From positions 1-47,516 of the IMG/VR virus record IMGVR_UViG_3300016457_000027: a DNA stretch of 47,516 bases; one strand, given 5' to 3'. A program made the translations under genes and the position numbers. The number at the start of each line of letters is the position of its first letter. Within the stretch, counting starts at the first letter, position 1. The notes below the pieces were generated by a model. It saw only the letters and a program-made list of their open reading frames with translations, was not told where the DNA came from and did no database searches. The stretch is from a virus. Positions 25,643-35,143 of the stretch are shown here, in pieces.

Positions 25643-27553
25643 TTAGAAGTTCTCATGCCATATATGCTGGTTAGATGTTGAGGCTCCGCTGACATCACCC
25701 TTAGTTCTATCATAATAATATGTACTATTGTACCCACCAGCATAGCCAAGAGAAGCACTGGCATTTACACTGGTCAATGCGCTGGATACAATTTGTGCAG
25801 CAACATTAGCCCCAGCCTTAGATGCCTCAGATTGAAGTACATTCGAACGCAATGCAGCTTGGATATTTATCTCAGCTTGTTTTAGTGAAAGATCTGTATT
25901 TGATACAGCCTCACGTACCAACGCTTCAAACTGGGAAATTTGTGCCTGAGCATCTGCTGTAGCTGCTTGGATATCAGCCCGATACGCATCAACCTGGAAA
26001 CCATAGACTTTAGCTTGTGCCTCAAGCTCTGCAATATCTCCAGACAAGTTTGCTTTATATCCTTCTATTTCTGCCAGGTACTCACTGACTAAAGCCTTGT
26101 TAACTTCAACCTCAGCTTGTAATTCAATACTTTCAACCTCAGCCTGGACTTTGACACCCTCAACCTCAGCTACGTATGCAGCAACCTGCTCCTTATAAAG
26201 GGCTGTCTTTGATACCTCACCGGCGATCTGCGCCTGGTACATATTAAACTCTGAGGTCTTCGCTCCAACTTTAGCAACGTAAGCTTGAATCTTTGCCTGG
26301 TAGCCTTCCAGCTTTACTCGGTCAATCTGGGCTTGTACCAGGGCACCTTGCAACTGACCATTGTATACTTTAATCAAGGAGTCAATAGCATTAATCTTTG
26401 ACTGATAGATTGCAACAAGTGTCTGCTGTACTTCAGCTTCAATTCGCTTACCTTCAACTGAAGCTTTATATACTTCAACGTTAACAAGCTGTGCACGAAT
26501 TCGTTCACTATAGACTGCCGCCTGGGTCTTGTATCCTTCAAGCTTTGTACTGTAGTTAGCAACACTAGCATTGAATGTTTCGATTGCAGCTACTACCGCA
26601 TACTTTGAAACTTCAAATGCACGGGTAGCTACAGCATCAGCATGCTGCATCAAAGAGTTTTCTCTGGTGAGTCCAGCTGTGATTGTCTCTTTAATATTTT
26701 GCCAGGTTAACTCAGCTTGTTTGACAAGGATATCTCTGTTAATATCAGTAAGAGCATTTGTAAACTTTCGATCTATCTCAGTCAGTCGTGCTTGTAGTGC
26801 ACCTGGGGGCAAGGTATGTCCCTTAGATGCAAAATAACTAGCTGACTCGTTATGTGCAAGATCACGTTCTTCTGATAGTCTGCTCCGAGCTCTGAGGTAT
26901 ATTGCTTCCTCAACATCTGGATCAAGCCCTGTACCGCCAGCAACAATATCAGCCAGTATTTTTGCGTCCAGCGGATCTTTAAGTATTGACTGATAAATTG
27001 CTTCATCGTATGCAAACAAGTTTGCTGGTGGGTCAAGTGTATTCTCTGGAAATACTCCCTCAAAAGTTATAGTATCAACTGACGGAGCCTCTGGTATAAT
27101 TATATCAGCAAGTGTAGGTGCTATTGGAAGTGTGAATGTTGGTACTGCTGGAATATCAATCTCACTTGTAGCCGGTGCGTCACCTGGGTCTGTCGGAAGT
27201 GTTGCATCTGGGGCAGTCGGTAAATTAACTTCTGGTGGAGTGATTGAGAATATTGGTACATCTGGAACAGTTATTCCACTAATGCTACCAAGTACTGGGG
27301 CAGATGGCACACTACCAGCATCCAATTCCAGATCTGGGTCATCAGGTCTTTCACCAATAATATCAAAGTTTAAAATCGGTGGGGTAGGTGGAAATGTAAC
27401 ATCAGCAACAGGAATATTTCCAGCACTAAAGTCTGTCTGCATATTAGCTAAGAATGTCACAAACTCATCCCAAGCTTGCTCAGCATAGGTACGTGCCTCA
27501 TCAAACCGCTCAGTTAAAAACGCTTTATCCTGTTCGTAGGTTTCAGTTCCCAT
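25643..27553 (-). CDS. Long coiled-coil structural protein with proline-rich N-terminus
   Basis: 636 residues. Residues about 50-170 are rich in Pro/Thr/Asp with spaced PAVP, PTLP and PIAP motifs. Residues about 250-590 are an almost continuous alpha-helical region with quasi-repeats of the type Y-x-A-x-V-E-G-x-K (YKTQAAVYSER, YKASVEGKR, YQAKIQAYVAKV, YLAEIEGYKANL). Likely a trimeric or elongated tail component, or an ejection component. AGGAG before ATG; overlaps the upstream gene by one base. Confidence 0.65.
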   Translation of the reverse strand: MGTETYEQDKAFLTERFDEARTYAEQAWDEFVTFLANMQTDFSAGNIPVADVTFPPTPPILNFDIIGERPDDPDLELDAGSVPSAPVLGSISGITVPDVPIFSITPPEVNLPTAPDATLPTDPGDAPATSEIDIPAVPTFTLPIAPTLADIIIPEAPSVDTITFEGVFPENTLDPPANLFAYDEAIYQSILKDPLDAKILADIVAGGTGLDPDVEEAIYLRARSRLSEERDLAHNESASYFASKGHTLPPGALQARLTEIDRKFTNALTDINRDILVKQAELTWQNIKETITAGLTRENSLMQHADAVATRAFEVSKYAVVAAIETFNASVANYSTKLEGYKTQAAVYSERIRAQLVNVEVYKASVEGKRIEAEVQQTLVAIYQSKINAIDSLIKVYNGQLQGALVQAQIDRVKLEGYQAKIQAYVAKVGAKTSEFNMYQAQIAGEVSKTALYKEQVAAYVAEVEGVKVQAEVESIELQAEVEVNKALVSEYLAEIEGYKANLSGDIAELEAQAKVYGFQVDAYRADIQAATADAQAQISQFEALVREAVSNTDLSLKQAEINIQAALRSNVLQSEASKAGANVAAQIVSSALTSVNASASLGYAGGYNSTYYYDRTKGDVSGASTSNQHIWHENF

Positions 27554-28029
27554 TAAAGACTCCTATGTCGAGTAAGCGGTATAAACAAAATACCAAAGTA
27601 ATCAAGTGAAAAATCTGCACCATCTACATTCCTGATTGTAAATCCCCAGTGTATATTAGCATAATTTCTGTTGCCATTAAACACTCTGCTGGTTTCTTTA
27701 CCAGTCGTTGACGGCGTGGTTAGTACGATGGTAAAAGTAGTATTTTCACCAGCGGCACAAACAACCTCAATCTTACCATCAGTTTCATAGTCGATGTAAC
27801 CTTTACGAATACGCTTAGGATTTTGAATACTGAAATTAGATGTTGGAATGTAGATGAAAGCATCAATATTAACTGCTTCATCTTTATCTGCACTACCAAT
27901 CTCAGCTATCCCAGTACCATTCACACCATAGGCAATTTTATTCTTGCGTATAACTGAGTTAAATTCCCAGCCACGGACTTGTGTCAAGCCACCATTTACC
28001 AGATTAATCCGTACACCAAGCTTAGCCAC
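27553..28029 (-). CDS. Structural protein of unknown function
   Basis: 158 residues, beta-rich, resembling phage virion decoration or tail-associated proteins. Tightly packed between neighbouring structural genes with single-base overlaps. No named family. Confidence 0.6.
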   Translation of the reverse strand: MAKLGVRINLVNGGLTQVRGWEFNSVIRKNKIAYGVNGTGIAEIGSADKDEAVNIDAFIYIPTSNFSIQNPKRIRKGYIDYETDGKIEVVCAAGENTTFTIVLTTPSTTGKETSRVFNGNRNYANIHWGFTIRNVDGADFSLDYFGILFIPLTRHRSL

Positions 28030-28946
28030 TACGGCCTCCTGTGCATTATAGTGTAGTCATCAAATCGACCAGCCTGGTGTCCAGTAAGCATACCATCAAA
28101 GTATATTATACCAGAAAGATCTCCAATATTTTCAACATAGCCGTGCATGTCAGCAGTAAGTACCGGTAACACCTGAGCCAGATCACCGTATGCACCTTGA
28201 ACACCTTCACTAGCACCACGAATAGTTGCTAATGTAACTGCTAAAGTCCCAACTACATCCTGTGCGCCAACTATACCAGATGTAATTGCTGGTAAGGCTG
28301 CTTCAAGATTTCCAAGTAATTCAACAGTACCAGAAATATCTCCAACAATAATTGGTAAGTCTTTGTTTATACTACCAAGGATACCAGTTTTGCCAGTAAG
28401 TGTACTGATTACTGACTGCAGATCAGTTGTACAGTTTCCACCACTAGATAATGCACCAAAAAGCGCAGGAAGTTCTTCAGCAAGCGTCCCGAGCATACCA
28501 ACTCTTCCAACTATAGCAGTCTCGACAGGTTCAAGTTCTGTATCAATACTACCAGCACCACGAACATCAGCAGTAAGCGTTGGCAATTCGCTAGTTATAC
28601 TTCCATACTCTGGTGCTTCAGTTAACTCACCACTGATAGGTTCAAGCGTTACAACAAGATCTCCATTGATTCTATACTCATGGATGTGCCCAGTAATAAC
28701 AGTCAAATCTGCTACCACAGAACCACCACCAGCAATACTTCCAGTTGCAGCAGGCAGAGTAACAATAAGTGTAGTATCTTGTTCTCCAGTAAATGTACCA
28801 ACAGTAATTACTGGTAATTGACTAACAGCACTACCACCACTATTTATACTACCAACAATAATTGGTAACTGTGCAGTAATACTAGTAACTTGGATACGAA
28901 CTGCTGCTGGTATATACGGGTGTAAACTTGATACTGGCTTTTGCAT
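28029..28946 (-). CDS. Repeat-containing virion protein
   Basis: 305 residues built from about ten imperfect repeats of roughly 20-30 residues with the core L-x-x-x-L-P-x-I-T-x-x-I-x-G (for example SQLPVITVG, SELPTLTADVRGAG, EELPALFGALSSGG, KDLPIIVGDISG, AALPAITSGIVGA). A beta-solenoid or fibre shaft is likely. Between other tail genes. The repeats probably arose by duplication. Confidence 0.65.
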   Translation of the reverse strand: MQKPVSSLHPYIPAAVRIQVTSITAQLPIIVGSINSGGSAVSQLPVITVGTFTGEQDTTLIVTLPAATGSIAGGGSVVADLTVITGHIHEYRINGDLVVTLEPISGELTEAPEYGSITSELPTLTADVRGAGSIDTELEPVETAIVGRVGMLGTLAEELPALFGALSSGGNCTTDLQSVISTLTGKTGILGSINKDLPIIVGDISGTVELLGNLEAALPAITSGIVGAQDVVGTLAVTLATIRGASEGVQGAYGDLAQVLPVLTADMHGYVENIGDLSGIIYFDGMLTGHQAGRFDDYTIMHRRP

Positions 28947-29393
28947 TTATTCCTCAAATATAATCTTTGCTCGAACATTTACAATAGCTGGAGCTGTACA
29001 CTCAATTCCCACTCGTCCACCACCAGGAATTTCAATAGGCATATCGTATGGGATAAGAACCTCATAGCCAGACTGAGGATGAACTTCTGCTATATCAATT
29101 ACATCTCCCGCTGTTGGTTCTACAGTAGCAGTATGTCCAGCAGTAGTTTGTACTGTTTCACTACCAGCAACCAGCTTTACTGGTGTAAGAGATGTAACTG
29201 TACCAGCATCTGTTTGACGTAATAATCGAACTTGTACTGGTTCAGCAACTGCACTTACTCCATCAAAGAATACACCCCAACGCTTTAGTTTTAAACGCTG
29301 GTTTGCTGGTGCTATAACTTGCATTATAGTTTTTGCAGTTGCGGCAGCTAACGCTACTTCTGTAGTTTGTGCAATACACAATAAACCTGACAT
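28947..29393 (-). CDS. Beta-rich structural protein
   Basis: 148 residues, beta-rich with a glycine-rich turn (PIEIPGGGRVGIEC). It looks like a small virion fibre or decoration protein. GGAGGTG precedes ATG. No named family. Confidence 0.6.
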   Translation of the reverse strand: MSGLLCIAQTTEVALAAATAKTIMQVIAPANQRLKLKRWGVFFDGVSAVAEPVQVRLLRQTDAGTVTSLTPVKLVAGSETVQTTAGHTATVEPTAGDVIDIAEVHPQSGYEVLIPYDMPIEIPGGGRVGIECTAPAIVNVRAKIIFEE

Positions 29394-29395
29394 AA

Positions 29396-30103
29396 TTAAA
29401 CACCTCCAAGTAGTACTGGTGAAAAGATTTGTCTTGTTATCTTTATATCTTGAAAAAATCCTGGGACTGTTGTTTCCCCGTTATATGGTGCAGTAGGTGG
29501 TGTAAAGTTAGAAGTCCATCTCGCTATACCAGCTGAAATACGAAATTCATCTATGTATCCATTACAAAAGTTGCCGCCACCACCGTATCTACAAAGGTAA
29601 AATAATTGTGTTGCATAATCATATCCGTCTGTATCGTTAGCTTTTGCTACACCATCAAGATATAACGTAGTAATTCCACTAGCCCGAACAATAGCTAGAT
29701 GCACCCAAACAGCAAGCGTTATTGCTGGGACGGTAGAATACAGAACACTACCTGTACCTAGTGTTATATTGTAGTACCTCACCCCACCATTCAGCAAGGA
29801 TAAAGCTCCATCATTAGTTCCAAAATCAAAGAGGTACTGATTACTTGCAAATGCTTCTGGGTAATACCAAAAATCAATAGTAAAATCATCAGTAGTTCCA
29901 AATACAAAATCCGAAGAAGATGTTGTAAGTGCATCATTTCCATCAAAGTATATTGACGTAGTCCCAAACTTTTTTTGATCTACTTCATGCTGTGGATTAC
30001 CTTCTGCTGTAATAGAAAGAGTATTACCAGAACTATCAGTAAAAGTTGTTGAGCCATCAGTAGTATCTGAATGAATTAATAAAGCAGTATTTGCATCAGC
30101 CAT
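29396..30103 (-). CDS. LamG/concanavalin-A-like lectin domain protein
   Basis: 235 residues from ATG at 30103, with AGGAAA upstream; further upstream codons overlap a hairpin and are not used. The body matches a LamG/ConA-like jelly roll: TSIYFDGNDAL, FTIDFWYYPE, WVHLAIVRASG-TTLYLDG, GYIDEFRISAGIARW. Such domains bind sugars, so a role in host-surface binding is likely. Lies among tail genes. Confidence 0.8.
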   Translation of the reverse strand: MADANTALLIHSDTTDGSTTFTDSSGNTLSITAEGNPQHEVDQKKFGTTSIYFDGNDALTTSSSDFVFGTTDDFTIDFWYYPEAFASNQYLFDFGTNDGALSLLNGGVRYYNITLGTGSVLYSTVPAITLAVWVHLAIVRASGITTLYLDGVAKANDTDGYDYATQLFYLCRYGGGGNFCNGYIDEFRISAGIARWTSNFTPPTAPYNGETTVPGFFQDIKITRQIFSPVLLGGV

Positions 30104-30125
30104 TGTATATTTCCTAATAGTAGCG

Positions 30126-30153
30126 TAGTAGGGAGAGAAGTCTCTCCCTACTA
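30126..30153 (-). terminator. Strong hairpin between structural genes
   Basis: Perfect 13-bp inverted repeat TAGTAGGGAGAGA / TCTCTCCCTACTA with only two bases between. No T-run follows on the minus strand, so it may be an attenuator, RNA-stability or processing hairpin rather than a full terminator. Confidence 0.5.
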
Positions 30154-30161
30154 TAATTGAA

Positions 30162-30629
30162 TTACGCTGACGCAGGCAGCGTGAATGTTGCAGTATCAAT
30201 CGTAGTCGTAGCACTAGTAACAATCGATGTACTGGTAAGCAATAGATCTGCGCCACTAGTACCTACAGTACCATCAAACCGGCAAGTAGTAGTACTTGCT
30301 CCAATAACTACTGTATTGGAGTAGAATCTGAACCAGGCTGCAGTACCATCTGCTAACCCAACTCCTGACCAAGTCTCTGCTGCAGCTTTAGACAATACAC
30401 CTGCTGCTGGAGCATCAAAGTCAAGCCCGTTAGTAGCAACACCTGACGTAAATGCACCTGAAGCAATTGTAACACGTAGTAATTTAGTCCCTGCTCCTTC
30501 AGTTGTATCCGCATTAGCTGGTATTGCACCCGAAAAAATTTCAAGTATACCATCTGCCATTGCACCTTTAAACCCAATTTCAGCCATTAAAGCATTTCTA
30601 AGTCCAGTGCTAAGTCGTAATCCCATCAT
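30162..30629 (-). CDS. Structural protein, alanine/threonine-rich
   Basis: 155 residues, rich in Ala, Thr, Ser and Gly, beta-strand-like. Probably a virion surface or neck protein. AGGAGG precedes ATGATG. Followed by the 30126 hairpin. Confidence 0.6.
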   Translation of the reverse strand: MMGLRLSTGLRNALMAEIGFKGAMADGILEIFSGAIPANADTTEGAGTKLLRVTIASGAFTSGVATNGLDFDAPAAGVLSKAAAETWSGVGLADGTAAWFRFYSNTVVIGASTTTCRFDGTVGTSGADLLLTSTSIVTSATTTIDTATFTLPASA

Positions 30630-30635
30630 AACCTC

Positions 30636-31535
30636 CTACTCGTCAATTAAGACTGTGTATACATTTTCTACTAAATACGCATTACCACTGTTTGCATACG
30701 GCAAGCGTAGCCTATTTTCAGTTACATCAGATAAGCCACCATCAGCAGTAGCTGCGTAAATAGCATTCTGAGTAGTAAATAATCCAACTGGACCAGGCAC
30801 CACCTTACCTAAAATCATAGGGGAGTATGCCGTTAGCGCAGTGTCCTCAATAACATAATCCTGTAATACTGGTATTGACTCAAAATCATCTGGCGATGAA
30901 CCGATAAAAGCATGTACTGTAGTTTGATCAGCAACAAAAAGTGTTCGGCCAACTGACAAAATCATACGAATATCTGAACCAAATGATATAAAATTTTCAG
31001 CTTTATTTAGCCCAAGATAATATAGCGGCTCAGTATACCACAGTGTCGGACCAACTGACAAATACATCCTACCTCGATGTGGTACCAAATGCTTACATAC
31101 TGGTGGCGCCACGTACTCATGTACTGTATCTGGTCCAGCATACGTCCCAGGTGCCCAGGCATAGTCCAGTGCAGTGTGAATAAAGCCATTTACAGTTCCA
31201 TTACTATAAAATACTTTATCCCCAGCACCGGCGTATCTAACCTTGGCACTACCAACATCTGTACGCACGGTAAGCATGGACAGATTATCTGCTAGTCTAA
31301 CTAAATTATTCTCATAAACACAGTACCCATACAGTCCATCAGTAAATATACTATGTGCATCACCTAGTACTTTATACTCAAAACCCTTACGTCTACTAAT
31401 TCTGTACCCGTCAGTAATGTCTACGTTAACAGCAGCACGCAGAAACTCAAAGCCATTCTCAGTCCAGACAAATTGCCTTGGATCAATCACAGCATTAATG
31501 CCCCGGTTCTTCTGAATTACTGGAAGCTCTTTCAT
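30636..31535 (-). CDS. Neck/tail protein, beta-propeller-like
   Basis: 299 residues from ATG at 31535, which overlaps the upstream stop as ATGA. Repeated short beta motifs (GLYGYCVYENNLVRLADN, RMYLSVGPTLWYTEP) resemble the beta-propeller or stabilisation proteins of podovirus tails. Its place next to the adaptor-like gene supports a tail tube or stabiliser role, though unconfirmed. Confidence 0.55.
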   Translation of the reverse strand: MKELPVIQKNRGINAVIDPRQFVWTENGFEFLRAAVNVDITDGYRISRRKGFEYKVLGDAHSIFTDGLYGYCVYENNLVRLADNLSMLTVRTDVGSAKVRYAGAGDKVFYSNGTVNGFIHTALDYAWAPGTYAGPDTVHEYVAPPVCKHLVPHRGRMYLSVGPTLWYTEPLYYLGLNKAENFISFGSDIRMILSVGRTLFVADQTTVHAFIGSSPDDFESIPVLQDYVIEDTALTAYSPMILGKVVPGPVGLFTTQNAIYAATADGGLSDVTENRLRLPYANSGNAYLVENVYTVLIDE

Positions 31536-32170
31536 ACGTCCCAAAATCCTGAAACAAAGTGTTTACGTTGTCTGCCGTAGTACGCCTGTAAGTCAGCAAT
31601 AGCCCGGTAAAACTTACCAGCATTATATCCAGTGTTTACTTTTTCATCCTCATTACCATCCTCAATCTCACCATAAGCAATCGCTACACAGCCATGAACA
31701 AATAAGTCCCGGTGCAGGCCAACTGGTGCCCATGTAAGCTCACCAGAAGTCGGTATTGTGGGAGTCCCGTAGTAGATAAAAGAAATAACTTGATCGTCAA
31801 CAGCTACCTTCTGAGTCCATGCCATAAAATCTTCAAAGCATATAGCTTCAATTGGACCAACTTCGTCAAAATCACCATAGTCAGCAAATAGCAACTCCAA
31901 CGTCGGGTAGATTCTTAAATCTTCACCCTCAGTAACATTACGTGCTGTAGCGATATACGAAGCTGAGAACCCCAAGACTGTTGCCAATACATTTGTGCTC
32001 GTGTTACCAGCGGATACAGTAAAGTTACCAAGGGATTTGGTACTTGGTATCCGAACACGTGCTCCAATCATACCAGCAACTTGGTCAAGCAATTCAGCAA
32101 CTTCATCCTCACCATACGCACCATCCTGTATAGAATTAACTGCTGCAGTAATTATTTGATCTTTCGTCAT
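31532..32170 (-). CDS. Head-tail adaptor-like protein
   Basis: 212 residues: a helical N-terminus (TKDQIITAAVNSIQDG) and an acidic middle, ending in a helical segment with AYYGRQRKHF. Length and place between capsid and neck genes suit a connector/adaptor protein of podoviruses. GGGAG precedes ATG. Palindrome site 6 is in its leader. Confidence 0.55.
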   Translation of the reverse strand: MTKDQIITAAVNSIQDGAYGEDEVAELLDQVAGMIGARVRIPSTKSLGNFTVSAGNTSTNVLATVLGFSASYIATARNVTEGEDLRIYPTLELLFADYGDFDEVGPIEAICFEDFMAWTQKVAVDDQVISFIYYGTPTIPTSGELTWAPVGLHRDLFVHGCVAIAYGEIEDGNEDEKVNTGYNAGKFYRAIADLQAYYGRQRKHFVSGFWDV

Positions 32171-32196
32171 AATAGAACTCCCACAATACCAATCAT

Positions 32197-32225
32197 AGTT
32201 CGGTCACGTATTGACCGATCTACTG
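32197..32225 (+). promoter_or_regulatory. Dispersed palindrome, site 6 (reversed orientation)
   Basis: Plus strand reads AGTTCGGTCA-CGTAT-TGACCGATCTACTG, arms at 32202-32216. Judged by its asymmetric flanks it points away from the minus-strand genes, the only one of ten to do so. It still lies about 31 bp before the start at 32170 and overlaps the TAG stop of the next gene. Confidence 0.8.
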
Positions 32226-32729
32226 CAACGGAATACGACTTAACAGTACATGAATACGAGCAGCACCAGCAGTAATTGCAGCGCTACTAGTAAGCGCTGC
32301 ATAAATAACTGGCACATCAGCATCAGCACAAGTAATGATAAGTGTCTCATGCAAGCCTGCAGCAAGTGCTGTAAGATACGCACTGCCATCAGGAAAATCA
32401 ACACCTATATTACCAAGGTCAGTATCAGCCAAATCCTCAAAATAGAAGTTAGGATCTACACCTGTAACTGTGGCTCCGTCAGTAGACGATTCCAATGGAA
32501 TAGTTCCAGTACCAATGGTAACAGCAACAGTACCACCAGCAAATGCAATAATCGTTTCAACACAAATAGACTGCACCAAATAGGCACTATCGCCATACGC
32601 AGCTGGAAATGAAAAGAAAACAGCTTCTGCATCATCAGCGTCAGGCGTAAGCATTGCTGAGGTCAGCCAAAAAGGATTCTCAAGTACATTGGTTCGTGCG
32701 TCTTGCCGACGCAGGTCAAGCATACTCAT
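32220..32729 (-). CDS. Structural protein of unknown function
   Basis: 169 residues, beta-rich, acidic. It sits after the capsid gene and one small gene, where decoration proteins are often found. AGGAG before ATG. Family not recognised. Confidence 0.6.
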   Translation of the reverse strand: MSMLDLRRQDARTNVLENPFWLTSAMLTPDADDAEAVFFSFPAAYGDSAYLVQSICVETIIAFAGGTVAVTIGTGTIPLESSTDGATVTGVDPNFYFEDLADTDLGNIGVDFPDGSAYLTALAAGLHETLIITCADADVPVIYAALTSSAAITAGAARIHVLLSRIPLQ

Positions 32730-32764
32730 GATATACTCCTATATCCATAAAGATTAAAATCAGC

Positions 32765-33166
32765 CTAGTGCAGAATAGAATACTGTGCAAAGGCTATAAG
32801 TTTACAATTTGCCGAAGAATCTCCAATGTCAAACGTAGCAATAAAAGCACCAGAACCTTCATCAAGCCAATACCCATGTGCGACAGACTTGGCACCAATC
32901 CGCAGATTAGTCCAACCTGCAACATCTGGAATAATGACTGAGTCAGCAGGAATAGTAGCAGAACCATTCCCTCTAATACCAAATGAAATAGAGCCGGTTG
33001 CACCAGTAGTATACGGTGTAATAAGATGTACCCAGGCATCTACAAGAAATGCATACCTTGGTAAACGAATCAGTCCGTATACTCCATCGTCTGGAGACTC
33101 AATTACTCGACTACGAGCTAGTCTGAGATTATCGGCAGCAGCGTGACTAAAAAAACTAATCATCAT
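32765..33166 (-). CDS. Structural protein of unknown function
   Basis: 133 residues, beta-rich, directly downstream of the major capsid gene. Could be a head decoration protein. GGAGATA precedes ATGATG. Confidence 0.55.
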   Translation of the reverse strand: MMISFFSHAAADNLRLARSRVIESPDDGVYGLIRLPRYAFLVDAWVHLITPYTTGATGSISFGIRGNGSATIPADSVIIPDVAGWTNLRIGAKSVAHGYWLDEGSGAFIATFDIGDSSANCKLIAFAQYSILH

Positions 33167-33188
33167 TATCTCCTTCTACCGATTCAGA

Positions 33189-34220
33189 TTAAGAAATCGC
33201 TTCGCCCCAAGTGGAACCAGTAATGACACCGTAGTCCATACTGTCAAAATACGGTTTAGTGCAACCAAAAATACCACCGCCTCGAATCATAACAAAGCGC
33301 TTGGCATCCTTCTCATATGGCACAAACGCCATAGTCGAAGACTTAGTTTCGCCAGCACCACCCCAGGCCCATGTTCCAGCCTGTTTGCCAAGCAGTACAC
33401 AACGGTAAATGTTGGAGTACATCTGAGGCAGCCGCTCAGTTTTTGAGATCAGCATACCGTTGTACTCAATTTCAACATTGTCAAACTGCAATTTATTTGC
33501 AGCTCTCAGCAGATCGCCCCACTGGCCAACATTGGTATTCTGGCGCAAAATGTCAAAGACATAATTGTGCAAGTATACCCGGAAGTACTTCTTTCCACCT
33601 TTAATAAGGGGACGAAGTTTGAATGCACCACCAGTTGGATTCTCAGCCCGCTGTTTCAGTTTGTCCAGGTAAGTCAAATCAATGGTATCTGAACTGATAA
33701 GATTAGCTTCAGACTTGTTGTTAATCACAACATGATGATCAGCGTCAGGTTCACGAATTGCCTGAGCAAATACTTCACCAGAAATACGGAAAGCACTGTT
33801 GCCTGCCAAGACGTTCATCACATAGTCAGACAGTTTATCAATCCACCATTCCTGGAGACCAGTCTTACCCTCAGTCATAAGATCGTACGGAATACGCTGG
33901 GCATCCATACGACCACCAGTATCAACAGCATGATTCAGTTCTTCAATAGTCATATTAAAGTTCCTGAAGCGCAGTTTCTCTTCATTTCCTTCAACAGTCT
34001 TATCACCAACAATACCTTCGCCAGTCAACGGAAGTCGAATACCAAAAGTAATCTGGTCACCCTCGCCTTTGCCAAGATCAGTCTTAATCTCAACAATAGC
34101 GTCAGAACCCTTGCCGACCAGTTCAGCAAACTCAACATTAGGCAAGATGTAACGAAATAAATCTCTTGCCCAGCGTTTCCTGGTCAGTGGGTCATTTGTA
34201 AGAAAACGAGTTTTAGCCAT
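33189..34220 (-). CDS. Major capsid protein, N4-gp56 family
   Basis: 343 residues. The block GDQITFGIRLPLTGEGI, then GDKTVEGNEEKL and MTIEELNHAVDTGGRM, is characteristic of the N4-gp56 family of HK97-fold capsid proteins. It forms the icosahedral shell. It is preceded by the scaffold-like and portal genes, in the usual order. AGGAGG before ATG. Confidence 0.9.
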   Translation of the reverse strand: MAKTRFLTNDPLTRKRWARDLFRYILPNVEFAELVGKGSDAIVEIKTDLGKGEGDQITFGIRLPLTGEGIVGDKTVEGNEEKLRFRNFNMTIEELNHAVDTGGRMDAQRIPYDLMTEGKTGLQEWWIDKLSDYVMNVLAGNSAFRISGEVFAQAIREPDADHHVVINNKSEANLISSDTIDLTYLDKLKQRAENPTGGAFKLRPLIKGGKKYFRVYLHNYVFDILRQNTNVGQWGDLLRAANKLQFDNVEIEYNGMLISKTERLPQMYSNIYRCVLLGKQAGTWAWGGAGETKSSTMAFVPYEKDAKRFVMIRGGGIFGCTKPYFDSMDYGVITGSTWGEAIS

Positions 34221-34236
34221 ATATACCTCCTAAAAA

Positions 34237-35142
34237 TTAATCTAATTCCCCAGCCAGATACTTATCATATATATCTGCTGGCACTTTACCAAGCTCATCC
34301 TCGGGCATAGCATCAATCTTATCTGCAGTCCAGCCTCCTTTACCAGAACTTGAATCTCCGGCTCCGCCCATGTCCTGTATACTAGACGCTGACTTCTCGG
34401 TAGACTTTTTACCCTTATCACCAGTCTTACCATCATCAGCCTTCTGGTACTTAGGATGATAGGTTTTCACCAAATCATACAAGTACTTGTACGGATTCTG
34501 TTTACTCCAGATACTAGCTTCCAGCTCAAGCACAAGCTCGTCAATGTCGCCACCATTCTGCTCAACAAGTGCATTAGCAGCAGCTTCAATAACATCATCC
34601 ATATTATGCCTTGAACAAACATCAGCAATATCAGCATACTGCTTTGTTTCTGACATCTGTGTTGCAAGAATTTCTAGACTTGCTCCCCGAGTATCATTGA
34701 TATTCTGCAATGTGCCCTGGAGTTCTTCAATTCGAGATAACTCAACTTTTTTCTCAATAGCATTTCCATCAGCATCAAACTCTTCTTCACCCACAGTTGG
34801 TTTTGCACCTAACCTGTCCAACTTAGCTTTCATTGTAGCATTATCACGCCGGGATACTCTGAGCATTTGCCGCAGTTCGTCTTGATCTGCTTTCATTTGT
34901 ACTAGGGGATCAACGTCAACATCACCAGTAGTAGTGCTATCGCCATCATCATTACCAGCACCTTTTCCATCATCGGATACTTTCGATGCGTCTCCAGTAC
35001 CAGCATCATCATCTGCAGCGTTATCACTGTTATCATCGTTAGTCCCAGTAGTACTGTCATCAGTCTTATCATCAGATCCTCCACTTACATCAGGTACAAT
35101 TGGCTCAAGATCGTCTAGTAAAGCAGTTATTTCCTGTGACAT
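34237..35142 (-). CDS. Scaffold-like acidic protein
   Basis: 301 residues. The first 100 are Asp/Ser/Thr/Gly-rich and disordered (runs such as DDNSDNAADDDAGTGD); the middle is helical; the end carries another Gly/Ser linker (GDSSSGKGG) and a short helix. Composition and location between portal and capsid fit a scaffolding protein guiding shell assembly. ATG at 35142 has GGAGAG upstream. Confidence 0.75.
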   Translation of the reverse strand: MSQEITALLDDLEPIVPDVSGGSDDKTDDSTTGTNDDNSDNAADDDAGTGDASKVSDDGKGAGNDDGDSTTTGDVDVDPLVQMKADQDELRQMLRVSRRDNATMKAKLDRLGAKPTVGEEEFDADGNAIEKKVELSRIEELQGTLQNINDTRGASLEILATQMSETKQYADIADVCSRHNMDDVIEAAANALVEQNGGDIDELVLELEASIWSKQNPYKYLYDLVKTYHPKYQKADDGKTGDKGKKSTEKSASSIQDMGGAGDSSSGKGGWTADKIDAMPEDELGKVPADIYDKYLAGELD

Positions 35143-35143
35143 T

